Source: DASPOF01 sp035626155
GTDB lineage: Bacteria > Desulfobacterota > Binatia > Binatales > Binataceae
Length of the DNA stretch: 52,748 nt
Direction of reading: 5' to 3'
Assembly (NCBI GenBank): GCA_035626155.1
Contig: DASPOF010000067.1
Span: forward strand, 1 to 52,748
The notes below the pieces were generated by a model that did no database searches, had not been told where the DNA came from, and saw only the letters and a list, made by a program, of their open reading frames with translations. The position numbers and the translations under genes were made by a program. Within the stretch, counting starts at the first letter, position 1; the number at the start of each line of letters is the position of its first letter. Positions 36,640-45,147 of the stretch are shown piece after piece.

Positions 36640-37626
36640 CTAAAGCATCGCAGCGGCGCGGCGTGCAGCGCCCAGCCGCGCGACGTCGGTGTTAAGCGAC
36701 ACGCGGACCTCGATTCCGGCCAGGATTGCGGAGAGCCTGCCCTTGTCGGTGAAGCCGCGCATGAACTCCCCACCCTTGAGCATCGGCAGGATTTTCGGTG
36801 CGATTCCTCCGCACACGAACACCCCGCCCCGTGCGAGCAGCTTGAGCGCCAGGTTGCCGGCCTCCGATCCGTACATAGCGCAAAACATCGAAAGAGCGCG
36901 ACCGCAGACCGGGTCGCGGCCATCGATCGCCGCGGTGCTGATCGCCGCGGCGGGATCTCCCGCGCTCATGCGCTCGCGCAGCCATTGCGGCTCCTGCTCT
37001 CGCGCGCGCGACCGGAGGAATCGATACACGTTGACCAGGCCCGGTCCTGAGACCACCCGCTCCCAGCTCACGTGACCGAATTCATGTTCCAGGAAGCACA
37101 GCAGATCGATTTGCTCATCGCCGTGCGGCGCGAAGCTCGAATGGCCGCCCTCGGACGCAATCGCGTAGTACTCGCCCTCCTCGAAGATCAGCCCCGCCTC
37201 GCCCAGCCCGGTCCCGGCGGCTATGACCGCGATATTGCCATCCTTAACGGGCGCCGCCGGCGCGTTCAGCAATTCGTATTCGCCGGGACCGAGATGGCGG
37301 ACGCCGAGCGCGGTCGCACAAAGATCGTTAATCAGCTTCACGCGGCCGCATCTGAGCGCGTCCGCGAGCGACTGCTGCGACATCCTCCACGGCAGGTTGC
37401 TCGCCTGCGCATAGCCATCGATCACCGGACCCGGAACGCCAAAACACGCGGCGTCGATCTCATACGTGCCGTCGCAAAAATCCCCGCATACCTCCTCGAG
37501 GCTCTTGAACATCGCGGTGGCGTAACGGCGTTCGCGCACGAACTTAAGTCCACTGGCGGTCACCTCGAACAGTGACAAGAGGGTTTTCGTCCCCCCGACA
37601 TCGCCCGCCAGAATAAGAGCTGCCAT
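36640..37626 (-). CDS. glk: Glucokinase
   Basis: Phosphorylates glucose with ATP, in the cytoplasm. The ATP-binding LAGDVGGTKTLLSLFE, the sugar-binding KLINDLCATALG, IAAGTGLGEAGLIF and the ASEGGHSSFAPHGDEQ segment with the catalytic-domain Glu/His are typical of E. coli-type Glk. The frame is open to 37716, but ATG at 37626 (preceded by GGGAGGCAGCGGCG) gives 328 residues and a correct N-terminus. It lies between fbp (255-nt gap) and the aldolase gene. Confidence 0.93.
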   Translation of the reverse strand: MAALILAGDVGGTKTLLSLFEVTASGLKFVRERRYATAMFKSLEEVCGDFCDGTYEIDAACFGVPGPVIDGYAQASNLPWRMSQQSLADALRCGRVKLINDLCATALGVRHLGPGEYELLNAPAAPVKDGNIAVIAAGTGLGEAGLIFEEGEYYAIASEGGHSSFAPHGDEQIDLLCFLEHEFGHVSWERVVSGPGLVNVYRFLRSRAREQEPQWLRERMSAGDPAAAISTAAIDGRDPVCGRALSMFCAMYGSEAGNLALKLLARGGVFVCGGIAPKILPMLKGGEFMRGFTDKGRLSAILAGIEVRVSLNTDVARLGAARRAAAML

Positions 37627-37881
37627 CGCCGCTGCCTCCCGACGCTGTTCAGCGTGCGCTCGCAAACGCGCAGCAAGCCACGATTGTCGGCGCAGGGAGA
37701 TGAAAGATCGCCTCATCCATTAATCTTCTGCCCTCCCGGTTGAGACAAGAGGCGAAGCGCCGCAGCACGACGCGAGCTTGATCAGCCGATGCGTCGGCTT
37801 CGAGCCACGATTCGGCGCGGGACACGCGCGCAGCGCGCCGCAACGATAGCGGGGTGCTGAAGAAAATCCGCCGATGCCTGC

Positions 37882-38919
37882 TCAGGCTTCGACCTGCATT
37901 TTCTCGGCGAGCTCAACCTCGGCGGCGCTTCCGATGTAGATCGGTTGCCGCTCGTGGATTGCCGCAGGGACGACCTCGAGGATGCGCCCCTTTCCGGTCG
38001 ATCCGCGGCCGCCCGCCTGCTCCGCCACGAATGACAGCGGCGCCAGCTCGTACATCAGGCGCAATTTGCCCGTGCTCTTGCCGCCCTCGGAGACCTCGCC
38101 GGGATAGAGGTAGATACCGCCTTCTAGCAGGCAGCGATGGAAGTCCGCGGCGAACGCGCCCGAGTAGCGAAGCGAATAGCTGGTGGACTTGTCTTTGCGG
38201 CTGGTGATGTGGTCGATGAACTTGCGCGCCCCGGGATGCCACTTGCCGGCGTTGCCCTGGTTGACCGCGTAGGTGCTCCCGCGCGGGGGCATCCTGACGT
38301 TCTCGCGCCACAGGATGAACTCGCCGAGGCTGCGATCGAGGGTAAAAATATCGACGCCGGCGCCTGCGGTGTAAACGAGCTGCGTTCCGGGGCCATAGAG
38401 CACGTACCCGGCCGCCACCTGCTCGGTGCCAGGGCGGAGAATATCGGCGACCGCGGTGTTGTGGCCGGCAGCGCGGCGTCGAATCGAGAAGATCGTTGCG
38501 AGCGAGCAATTGACGTCGGTGTTCGACGAGCCGTCGAGCGGGTCGCAGAGCACAACATAGCTCGGCTCGCGGCAGTTCTCGGGCCAGTGGCGGGCTTTGT
38601 CCATCTCTTCCGAGATAAGGCTGCAAACCGGATAACCGTCCGCGAAGGTCTCGAGGAACACCTCATTGGTCCACGCGTCGAGCTTTTTCACCTTCTCGGC
38701 CTGCACGTTGGTTGCGCCGGTGTAACCGAGTTGGCCCGCAATCGATGACTGCGCGAGCTCGCACGCGATGCGTTTGCCGATGAGCGCGATGCGCTCGAGG
38801 ATGAGCGCGAGGTCCGCGGCAGGCGCGAGCCCCTTCTGTTTCGTCATCACGTGCCGCGTAAGCGTTGTGCCCGCAGCGCTCATCTGACCTGGGATTGAGA
38901 GAACGGGCGCTCTCGCCAT
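37882..38919 (-). CDS. fbp: Fructose-1,6-bisphosphatase class I
   Basis: Dephosphorylates fructose 1,6-bisphosphate, the committed step of gluconeogenesis. Metal-binding motifs SEEMDKA and CDPLDGSSNTDVNCSLATIF are intact, as are the YSLRYSGAFAADFHR loop and the C-terminal LYELAPLSFVAEQAGGRGS substrate motif. The start at ATG 38919 gives 345 residues, with GAGGCAGTT before it; this ribosome site overlaps the TGA of the upstream lipoprotein gene (7-nt gap), so translation is probably coupled. This joins the sugar genes to the phosphosignalling genes in one transcription direction. Confidence 0.95.
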   Translation of the reverse strand: MARAPVLSIPGQMSAAGTTLTRHVMTKQKGLAPAADLALILERIALIGKRIACELAQSSIAGQLGYTGATNVQAEKVKKLDAWTNEVFLETFADGYPVCSLISEEMDKARHWPENCREPSYVVLCDPLDGSSNTDVNCSLATIFSIRRRAAGHNTAVADILRPGTEQVAAGYVLYGPGTQLVYTAGAGVDIFTLDRSLGEFILWRENVRMPPRGSTYAVNQGNAGKWHPGARKFIDHITSRKDKSTSYSLRYSGAFAADFHRCLLEGGIYLYPGEVSEGGKSTGKLRLMYELAPLSFVAEQAGGRGSTGKGRILEVVPAAIHERQPIYIGSAAEVELAEKMQVEA

Positions 38920-38926
38920 AACTGCC

Positions 38927-39691
38927 TCAGCGCGGGCGGATTTCGTCCCCCATGACCAGCGTGCGCAGTTCCGGGCGGTCGAAGATGCCGGCCACCGCAC
39001 GCGTCAGCGCGACCGATAGCACCTGGCCGGGCTCGTCGTAAATTCCCGCTTCGTCCTCGGGTCCCAGCCCGAAGCTTCCCACCGGCGGATCGACGTAGCT
39101 GGAATTCGATGCTCCCTGCCAGAAGGGGACCGTGAATGGCGGTTTGTACACGACGACATCGAGGCCGAATTTCGCCTCGGTGATCCATCGCGGTCCGAAC
39201 TGACCGTCCGCAGCGCGATGTTTTCTCACCCAACCTCGCGTGATCTTGCTGACCACGACGTAATCATCCGCTTCCTTCGGGGCGGGATGGTAATCGCTTT
39301 CCGGCGCGGTCCGCGGCGTCATCCCGGCCTCCTCGGCCGATTTCGCGATCGCATTCTGGACGATCGCCGGGAGCGGATCGCTGTACACGCGCTGGATCAC
39401 ATTGCCAGCCTGATTGGTTACGATTCCGACCGCCGGCTTGCCGTCGCGCGGCGAGTGATTGTCTGTTCCGCTCTCGGAGAAATCGCGCTCATCCTTGGGC
39501 GTGAGCACGAGCACGCTTCGATTCGGATAGCTGTTCTGGTAGCCCTTGACCTGGAACGGATAGTACTCGAGCGTCTGGTCCGAGGTCGTCTCGACGGGCG
39601 TCTGGGAAGTCCCGCCCAAGGCCGCACATCCGGCAATCAGCAATGCGGCTGCGGCCCCAAGCGCGAACTTCGAAGCTGCTCCCAACTCCAT
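38927..39691 (-). CDS. Putative outer-membrane lipoprotein of unknown function
   Basis: A 254-residue protein from ATG at 39691. It has a lipoprotein signal: positively charged start, hydrophobic stretch LGAAAALLIAG and lipobox L-I-A-G-C at about residue 22. The mature protein contains a DERDFSESGTD acidic segment and a beta-rich domain (ADDYVVVSKITRGWVRKHR, ITEAKFGLDVVVYKPPF) that may be a member of an uncharacterised lipoprotein family. The longer open frame upstream (to 40378) has no signal peptide. It sits 11 nt after the FHA membrane protein gene, suggesting the products act together at the envelope. Confidence 0.72.
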   Translation of the reverse strand: MELGAASKFALGAAAALLIAGCAALGGTSQTPVETTSDQTLEYYPFQVKGYQNSYPNRSVLVLTPKDERDFSESGTDNHSPRDGKPAVGIVTNQAGNVIQRVYSDPLPAIVQNAIAKSAEEAGMTPRTAPESDYHPAPKEADDYVVVSKITRGWVRKHRAADGQFGPRWITEAKFGLDVVVYKPPFTVPFWQGASNSSYVDPPVGSFGLGPEDEAGIYDEPGQVLSVALTRAVAGIFDRPELRTLVMGDEIRPR

Positions 39692-39702
39692 TGCCGGATT
39701 GC

Positions 39703-40575
39703 CTATCGAGCCGCCACTTGCGCCCGCTCGCGGAACAGGAACAAGGTCCCCCCAACTTCGAGCCGGTCGCCGCTCTTGAGCGGACAGCGTCCCGTGATCG
39801 GCTGGCGATTGACGAGCACCTGGCCGCCGCTGGTGGAACTCACGTAGTAGGTTTTTCCTTCCTGGCGGATGATCGCGTGACGTCCCAACACAGCCTGGTC
39901 GCCAAACAGGCCGATGTCGCATTCCTCGGCTCGTCCGATGATCGTGACCGGCTTGCTCAGCGGATACTCGCGCCCCTCGCGCGCGTTGCGGCTCTGGCTG
40001 CGAACCACCATCAGCCACCCGCGTTTGAGCAGCTCGCCGACCAGTCCGATAAAGAATCCGATTAGCGCGCCGAGCACGACGATCGCAATCGCGCGGCCGA
40101 AGGCCTGCGGAAACGTCGATGTGAGGCTTTGATAGAAAAGGCCGCCGAGCGCGCCGCCGAGAACTCCGCCCAGGGCGGCGTTGCGCCGGCGCGCGGCCGA
40201 CCGCGTCGCCCATCCCACCCCGAGGCCAACGGCCGTCCCGAGCACGGCCCATCCGAGTATCCGCCCGTTGAGGCCGCCGAGAATGTCGAATGCGAGCTCG
40301 CCGATCAGCAATCCCAGCGCACCGCCAAATGCGCCGATCACGCCGCCGGATCTGATGCCGCGCAGAGCGTGACGCCACTGGCCGACACTGAGCGCCTCGA
40401 TCGAGGCGAGAAACGCGCCGATGAACGCGCCAACCAGAGCGCCCAGCAGCAGGTCGCGGCCGTAAACGTAGCGGATTCCCAAAAAGGGCTCGGCTGCTCC
40501 CCAGGCCGCGAAGCCCCCGAGCGCTCCGGCAGCCGCATAGAAGAGGAGTTTTTCGCTCGAAAGCTTGCTTGCCAT
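39703..40575 (-). CDS. Polytopic membrane protein with C-terminal FHA domain
   Basis: A 290-residue protein (ATG 40575). Residues 10-190 contain six or so small, Gly-rich membrane helices with repeated G-x-x-x-G packing motifs. The last 80 residues form an FHA domain: VTIIGRAEECDIGLFGDQ, then LGRHAIIRQEGKTYYV, and VNRQPI before RLEVGGTLFLF. It has the Gly-Arg of strand 3 and the G-R-H motif in place of S-R-H, so phosphothreonine binding is plausible but unproven. I infer a membrane receptor that recruits phosphorylated partners of the kinases encoded just upstream. Confidence 0.8.
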   Translation of the reverse strand: MASKLSSEKLLFYAAAGALGGFAAWGAAEPFLGIRYVYGRDLLLGALVGAFIGAFLASIEALSVGQWRHALRGIRSGGVIGAFGGALGLLIGELAFDILGGLNGRILGWAVLGTAVGLGVGWATRSAARRRNAALGGVLGGALGGLFYQSLTSTFPQAFGRAIAIVVLGALIGFFIGLVGELLKRGWLMVVRSQSRNAREGREYPLSKPVTIIGRAEECDIGLFGDQAVLGRHAIIRQEGKTYYVSSTSGGQVLVNRQPITGRCPLKSGDRLEVGGTLFLFRERAQVAAR

Positions 40576-40648
40576 CTCGGGTCCGAACACAGCATTGCGC
40601 GTCGCCTGATGGCGTTCAAGCGGGGAAGATCGAACCAGCGCTCAGGCG

Positions 40649-40700
40649 CTGCGATCGGCGCGAACCGGTCACGCGCGCTTGCGCGCGCCGCCGATCGCAG
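40649..40700 (-). repeat. Long perfect intercistronic hairpin
   Basis: CTGCGATCGGCG (40649-40660) and CGCCGATCGCAG (40689-40700) are exact 12-base reverse complements. The 28-nt loop between them carries a second hairpin, GCGCGC-TT-GCGCGC. A smaller one (AGCGC-TCAG-GCGCT, 40638-40651) sits next to it. They lie between the transmembrane kinase and the FHA membrane protein genes. No U tract follows, so this may be a processing, stabilising or attenuating structure rather than a terminator. Confidence 0.55.
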
Positions 40701-40762
40701 CCCCCATCAGGATTGCGCAGGCCCGCGCCGCATCGCCGCTTCGGCTCCGATGCGACCGGCGC

Positions 40763-43123
40763 CTAACTCGACTGCGCAGTCCAGGTGCCGTGCTCGCCCG
40801 ACGGACTCGATTCGAAAGTGCCGTTGATCGTGTCGCCCGAGCGTTCGCCCTCGAAGTAGTAGATATCGGCTCCGTATGGAACCTGGAACTGGATCTGGTT
40901 TCCGCGCACGTAGCCTTCGATCGGATTAACCCCGAATCCTTCCTTGTGTATGACCAGCTCCCCGTGCAGGAAGCCGTTGGCCTGCGGGCGAAGCCGCAGC
41001 TCGAGTTCGGGACTTCCGCCGCCGCGAAGGCCGTTGATATGGCCGGTTGCGAGCGAGGGGCTGAGCAGGCTCTGCTCGGGCACCGAGGTACCGCTGACGG
41101 AGCCGCCGCCGGAGGGATAGCTCGCGTATGGCGCGCCGGTATCGGCGACCACCCGGAATTTCTTTTGCGCGAAGTATTGGCCGTTCAAGTAGAAGTTCAC
41201 CGTGTAACTACCCGGCAGAAACGCGCCGCCCCGGGAATTGCCGACGCGTCCGCTGAACGTCGCGGTCCTGGATTCGGGAGCGATCGTCTGCCAGTCGTTC
41301 ACGCTGCCGAGCGTGCGGCCGTCGGGCGCTATGTACACCGCATCGACGCGATACTGGTTCGATTCGAGCTTGTAGAGGCGGTTTTCGAAGGTGATTTCCC
41401 ATCCGACGAACAATACTTTCGAGACGTCGAATGTCGTGCTCGGCGCGGCCAGCGGCGTGCCGGTCTTGGTCGTATTCATGAACTCGATGGTGCGGGGTTC
41501 CAGCGGCTTGCGCCTGCGCACCTCGAGTTCCGCCAGGCGCATCGCTTCCTGCTTGCGCCGCTCATCCTCCGCGCGCGCCTCGGCCTTCGCCGCGGCCGCC
41601 TCCGCTTCGGCCTTCTTGCGCGCGGCCAGGTCCTGGGCGACCGCGAAGCGCTCTTCGGCGAGCATCTGGTCCTCCAGGTAGAGCGCGACCTTGTACTGGC
41701 CCGGCGAGCGGTCGGTCATCGCCGGCATCAGCGCGACGCCGGCAAACTCCACGGTCTTCTGCGACGGTCCGACGAATAGGTCCGACGAACTCGACGCGAT
41801 CTGGAGGCCATAGGGGTCGTAGAAACGGGCCTCGACCTTGTCGGAGCGCCCCTCGAGCCCCGCCATAGCGTTTTTAAAGTCGGCGGTCCACTTCAGGTAA
41901 TGCGCGTTGGTGATGTCGGTATCGGTGAACGACGCCTGCGGCGGGCCGAGCGCCGCGCCCTCGCGGGTCGAGAGCGCAATCGTAAGCTGCTCGAATTCGA
42001 GCGGATGTTCGCGCGCCTTGGCGAGGATCTCCTCGTGCTTCCAGGGAAGCTCGTCGATCAGCGGCTTGATCCCGAGCCGAACCTGAAGCTCGGGATTCGA
42101 ATAAAGATAGGTGGCGCCAAACGCCGCGCCGCCGAGAAGACACGAGAAGGCGACCAGGCCGATCGCGCGGCGAATACCGCTTCTAGGCCTCGCCCGCACG
42201 ATCGGTTCGGGAACTTCGATCGCGGCCAGCGACAGGTCCGCGGTGCCGCTCCGTGAGCTGACCTGCGGTCCCGCACCGGCCTGGAGCCCCTTGCCGTACA
42301 GCAGCATGTCGCGGAAATCGCGCACGGTCGCGGGGCGCCGGTTCACGTCGTAGGCGAGCGCGGCGTCGATCGCTGCGGCCAGGTTGCTCGACAGGGCGGG
42401 CCGAAGCTGCCTGATCGGCGGGAAACTGAAGGGCGGGAACTTCTCCGGGTCGCGCCCGGTCAGCACGTAATGCATCGTCGCGCCGAGCGAGTAGATGTCG
42501 CTGCGCGGATCGACGTTACCCTGGTATTGCTCCGGCGGCGCAAACCCGAGCGTGCCGATCATCGTCCCCTTGCGCGCCGCCTTGAACAGCCGCGCGATTC
42601 CGAAATCGACCAGCATCACGCGGCCCTTCGCCGTCACCATCACGTTCGACGGTTTCATGTCGCGGTACACGATGGGCGGCTCGTGCCCGTGCAGGTAGGC
42701 AAGCACGTCGCACAGTTGGCGTGCGATCTCGATCACGAGACCCTCGGGCAGCGGCTCGCCGCGCGCGGCAATCTCCTCCTCGAGGTTGCGCCCCTCGACG
42801 TACTCCATCACGAGATAGTGGCGGTTCTGGTCGTCGAAACGATCGGTGATTGCCGGGATTGCCTGATGCTTGAGCTCGGCGAGCGTGTCCGCCTCGCGCG
42901 CAAAGTATTCGTTGGCCTCGATGCGCTGCTGCTGGTCGATGAAGTGGTCGACCATTTCCTTGATCGCGCACGGCCGGTTCGCCAATCGCTGGTCACGGGC
43001 GAGATAGACCATCCCCATCCCGCCCCCGCCGATCAGCCGCTCGATCGAATAGCGGTTCTGGAGCACGGTGCCGGGCGCCAGCGGGCCCGGCAGCGGTCCG
43101 GATGTGCTGGAGGAATCCACCAT
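40763..43123 (-). CDS. Transmembrane Ser/Thr protein kinase with duplicated sensor domain
   Basis: A 786-residue Hanks-type kinase (ATG 43123, 5 nt after the PP2C stop). The kinase domain (about 25-285) is intact: Gly-rich loop IGGGGMGMVY, Lys55, catalytic YRDMKPSN (Asp155) and DFG (173-175). A juxtamembrane T-x-x-L (Thr294) precedes the membrane helix at about 320-341. The outer part holds two similar beta domains, about 398-496 and 562-659: both have W-x-x-x-F near the start, a Y-x-P-x-G turn, and end in G-x-Y-x-V ... Y-L ... F-x-V. A charged Ala/Glu/Arg helix (497-540) joins them. An extra domain follows at 690-786. I infer a sensor of envelope or ligand cues; the ligand is unknown. Confidence 0.9.
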   Translation of the reverse strand: MVDSSSTSGPLPGPLAPGTVLQNRYSIERLIGGGGMGMVYLARDQRLANRPCAIKEMVDHFIDQQQRIEANEYFAREADTLAELKHQAIPAITDRFDDQNRHYLVMEYVEGRNLEEEIAARGEPLPEGLVIEIARQLCDVLAYLHGHEPPIVYRDMKPSNVMVTAKGRVMLVDFGIARLFKAARKGTMIGTLGFAPPEQYQGNVDPRSDIYSLGATMHYVLTGRDPEKFPPFSFPPIRQLRPALSSNLAAAIDAALAYDVNRRPATVRDFRDMLLYGKGLQAGAGPQVSSRSGTADLSLAAIEVPEPIVRARPRSGIRRAIGLVAFSCLLGGAAFGATYLYSNPELQVRLGIKPLIDELPWKHEEILAKAREHPLEFEQLTIALSTREGAALGPPQASFTDTDITNAHYLKWTADFKNAMAGLEGRSDKVEARFYDPYGLQIASSSSDLFVGPSQKTVEFAGVALMPAMTDRSPGQYKVALYLEDQMLAEERFAVAQDLAARKKAEAEAAAAKAEARAEDERRKQEAMRLAELEVRRRKPLEPRTIEFMNTTKTGTPLAAPSTTFDVSKVLFVGWEITFENRLYKLESNQYRVDAVYIAPDGRTLGSVNDWQTIAPESRTATFSGRVGNSRGGAFLPGSYTVNFYLNGQYFAQKKFRVVADTGAPYASYPSGGGSVSGTSVPEQSLLSPSLATGHINGLRGGGSPELELRLRPQANGFLHGELVIHKEGFGVNPIEGYVRGNQIQFQVPYGADIYYFEGERSGDTINGTFESSPSGEHGTWTAQSS

Positions 43124-43128
43124 CGGCG

Positions 43129-45141
43129 TCAGCTCGCGAACACCACGATCACGGACACGTTGTCGGTGCCGCCGCCGGCATTGGCGGCGCATACCAGCTC
43201 CCGGGCCGCCTCGTACGGGTCGCTGTGGCGGCGCAGGATCTCACCGATCTCGCGGTCATCCACGTGCGCCATAAGCCCGTCACTGCACAGCAGCATCCGG
43301 TCGCCGCGCTTGAGCCTGAACGCAACCGCCTCGGCGCCTGCGCTCGCGTCCCGGCGCGCGCCGAGCGAGCGGGTGATCACGTTCTTGTGCTCGTGATGGC
43401 GCGCTTCCTCGGCCGTTATCTGTCCGATCTCAACCAGGCGCTGCACGAGAGAATGATCGCGCGTGACCTGCGTGAGCGCGCCGTTAGCCAGCACGTAGGC
43501 GCGGCTGTCGCCGACCCAGGCCACCGCCGCCTGCGGCGGAACGATCAGCGCGGCGACCCCGGTCGATCCCATCCCGCGCGACTCGGGATGAGCCGCCTGG
43601 TATTCGAGAATCTTCAGGTTTGCCTGTTCGAGCGCCGCGATCATTAGTTTGCACGGGTCGGCGGCGTCGGCGCTTCCAAGCCCGCTCTCAACATAACGGC
43701 GGACCGCACTTACGGCAATTGCTGATGCTGTTTCGCCCGCTTCCGCCCCGCCCATGCCGTCGGCGACCACGTAGAGATAATTGTGCGCCGGATCCACAAG
43801 CGAGTCTCGCGTATATTCCACCGCCATCGCCGAGTCCTCGTTCAGCTCGCGCACCATCCCGACGTCGGTCAGCACCGCCGCGCGGACCCGGAATGCGGCG
43901 GCAAGCTTGATGAGCTCGGCCTTGAACGCATCGATCGTGGCCCAGCGATCCTTGGGCTCGAACAGCAGGGCGCGGCGGATCGCCTGTTCGAGGTCGGGCG
44001 CGACGACGTGCGGAGGATAGAACCGGATCGGCCCCGCCTCCTCGCGCCAGCTCTCGCTCTCGATGCGCTCGCCGGTAAGCCACGTGTAGAGCAGCGCTCC
44101 GGCGGAGAAGATGTCGGCGCGCTTGTCCACGGGCCGGCTCCGGCAAATTTCGGGCGCCGTGTAACCATCGTTGAAAACCGGCTCGGTCTGCAATTCGTTG
44201 TCGTTGCTTACGTAGTCGAGCCCGGTCACCTTTATCCGCCGGTCAGCGCCGAGCGCTACCGACTGGGGACAGATGTCGTTGAGGCGCAGGCCCCGGCGAT
44301 GCGCGAACGAGATCGCCTGGCAGAGCTGGATCGCGTCCGCGATCGCGTCGGCCTCGGCGAGCTTGCGCCCTTCGGGCACGACTGGTTGCAGCGCCTGGTC
44401 GGCGTAAACGAGATAAACGCGGCCGTCTTCGGCGAATCCCTCCTGGGCGCGTTGGAATGCCGGATGATTCAGAATCGCCGACAGCGCGAAGACGCGCCCG
44501 AACACCTCGCCCAAATCCTCCGCCGGCGCGGGCTCTTCGACCGCCGCTTGCGCGCTGTTTTCTTCCGGCGCTTCGGAAGCGGCTTGCAGATCTCCGTTCG
44601 CGACCGCCCCGGCGGAGGCGGCGGGCGCTTGCTCCGCTGAGGCGGGGGCCGATGCGGCTTGCTCGGCGGGACGCGCATCTTCGGACGCGGCTTCGAGGGT
44701 GGCTTCGCCCCCCGCGCCCGTCGCGGCGGTTTCTGCCGATTCGGAAGATTGCACCGGATTCGCGCGGGGCAGCCGCAGTTCCGCGGTCTTTGCGGTCGGC
44801 CCGGCGGGATTCTCGGCGCGCACCGGCGCTGGCGACGCGCCCTCGATCGACTCGTCAGCCGCGGTCTCAGCCGCGCTCTCGGGCCCGAGTCGCTCGCGCA
44901 GGACGAGCGTTTCCCCGGATGCGCCAATCGCCCGGCGCACGCGATAGCGATTCTCGAGCGAAGTCTGCCCGAGCAGCTCGATCACCTCGAAGCCGTGCTT
45001 CAGCGTTGTGCCGGGCTCAAGCGGGAGGGGCCGCGATGCGGGCGGCGGCTGAGCCGCCTTTGGCTCAAGCCCCCGGCCGCAACGATCGCAGAACTTCGCG
45101 CCGTCATCCGCCGTCGCACCGCATTCCGGACACGTGATCAT
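43129..45141 (-). CDS. Zinc-ribbon/pseudokinase/PP2C phosphatase fusion
   Basis: A 670-residue cytoplasmic protein with three modules. Residues 1-25 form a zinc ribbon (Cys4, 7, 18, 21). Residues about 45-410 are kinase-like but degenerate: the catalytic loop reads RLNDICPQSV, with Lys and Asn lost, the DFG site reads TGLDY, and the ATP-binding Lys appears absent; the APE-like YTAPEICRS and helix F region remain. A long Ala/Glu/Pro linker (85-205) contains TAKTAEL (116-122). Residues 415-670 are a PP2C phosphatase: ELNEDSAM, VADGMGG, GSTGVAAL, WVGDSRAY, LLCSDGL and GGTDNVSVIVV. It probably removes phosphate from threonines written by the two neighbouring kinases. AAAGGATAG at the end of the upstream kinase gene serves as ribosome site. 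Confidence 0.88.
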   Translation of the reverse strand: MITCPECGATADDGAKFCDRCGRGLEPKAAQPPPASRPLPLEPGTTLKHGFEVIELLGQTSLENRYRVRRAIGASGETLVLRERLGPESAAETAADESIEGASPAPVRAENPAGPTAKTAELRLPRANPVQSSESAETAATGAGGEATLEAASEDARPAEQAASAPASAEQAPAASAGAVANGDLQAASEAPEENSAQAAVEEPAPAEDLGEVFGRVFALSAILNHPAFQRAQEGFAEDGRVYLVYADQALQPVVPEGRKLAEADAIADAIQLCQAISFAHRRGLRLNDICPQSVALGADRRIKVTGLDYVSNDNELQTEPVFNDGYTAPEICRSRPVDKRADIFSAGALLYTWLTGERIESESWREEAGPIRFYPPHVVAPDLEQAIRRALLFEPKDRWATIDAFKAELIKLAAAFRVRAAVLTDVGMVRELNEDSAMAVEYTRDSLVDPAHNYLYVVADGMGGAEAGETASAIAVSAVRRYVESGLGSADAADPCKLMIAALEQANLKILEYQAAHPESRGMGSTGVAALIVPPQAAVAWVGDSRAYVLANGALTQVTRDHSLVQRLVEIGQITAEEARHHEHKNVITRSLGARRDASAGAEAVAFRLKRGDRMLLCSDGLMAHVDDREIGEILRRHSDPYEAARELVCAANAGGGTDNVSVIVVFAS

Positions 45142-45147
45142 GCACCG

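Noticed and set aside
37649..37843. 64-codon minus-strand frame between fbp and glk
   Set aside because: It would start with TTG, has no ribosome site and shows no conserved feature; the gap is more likely non-coding.
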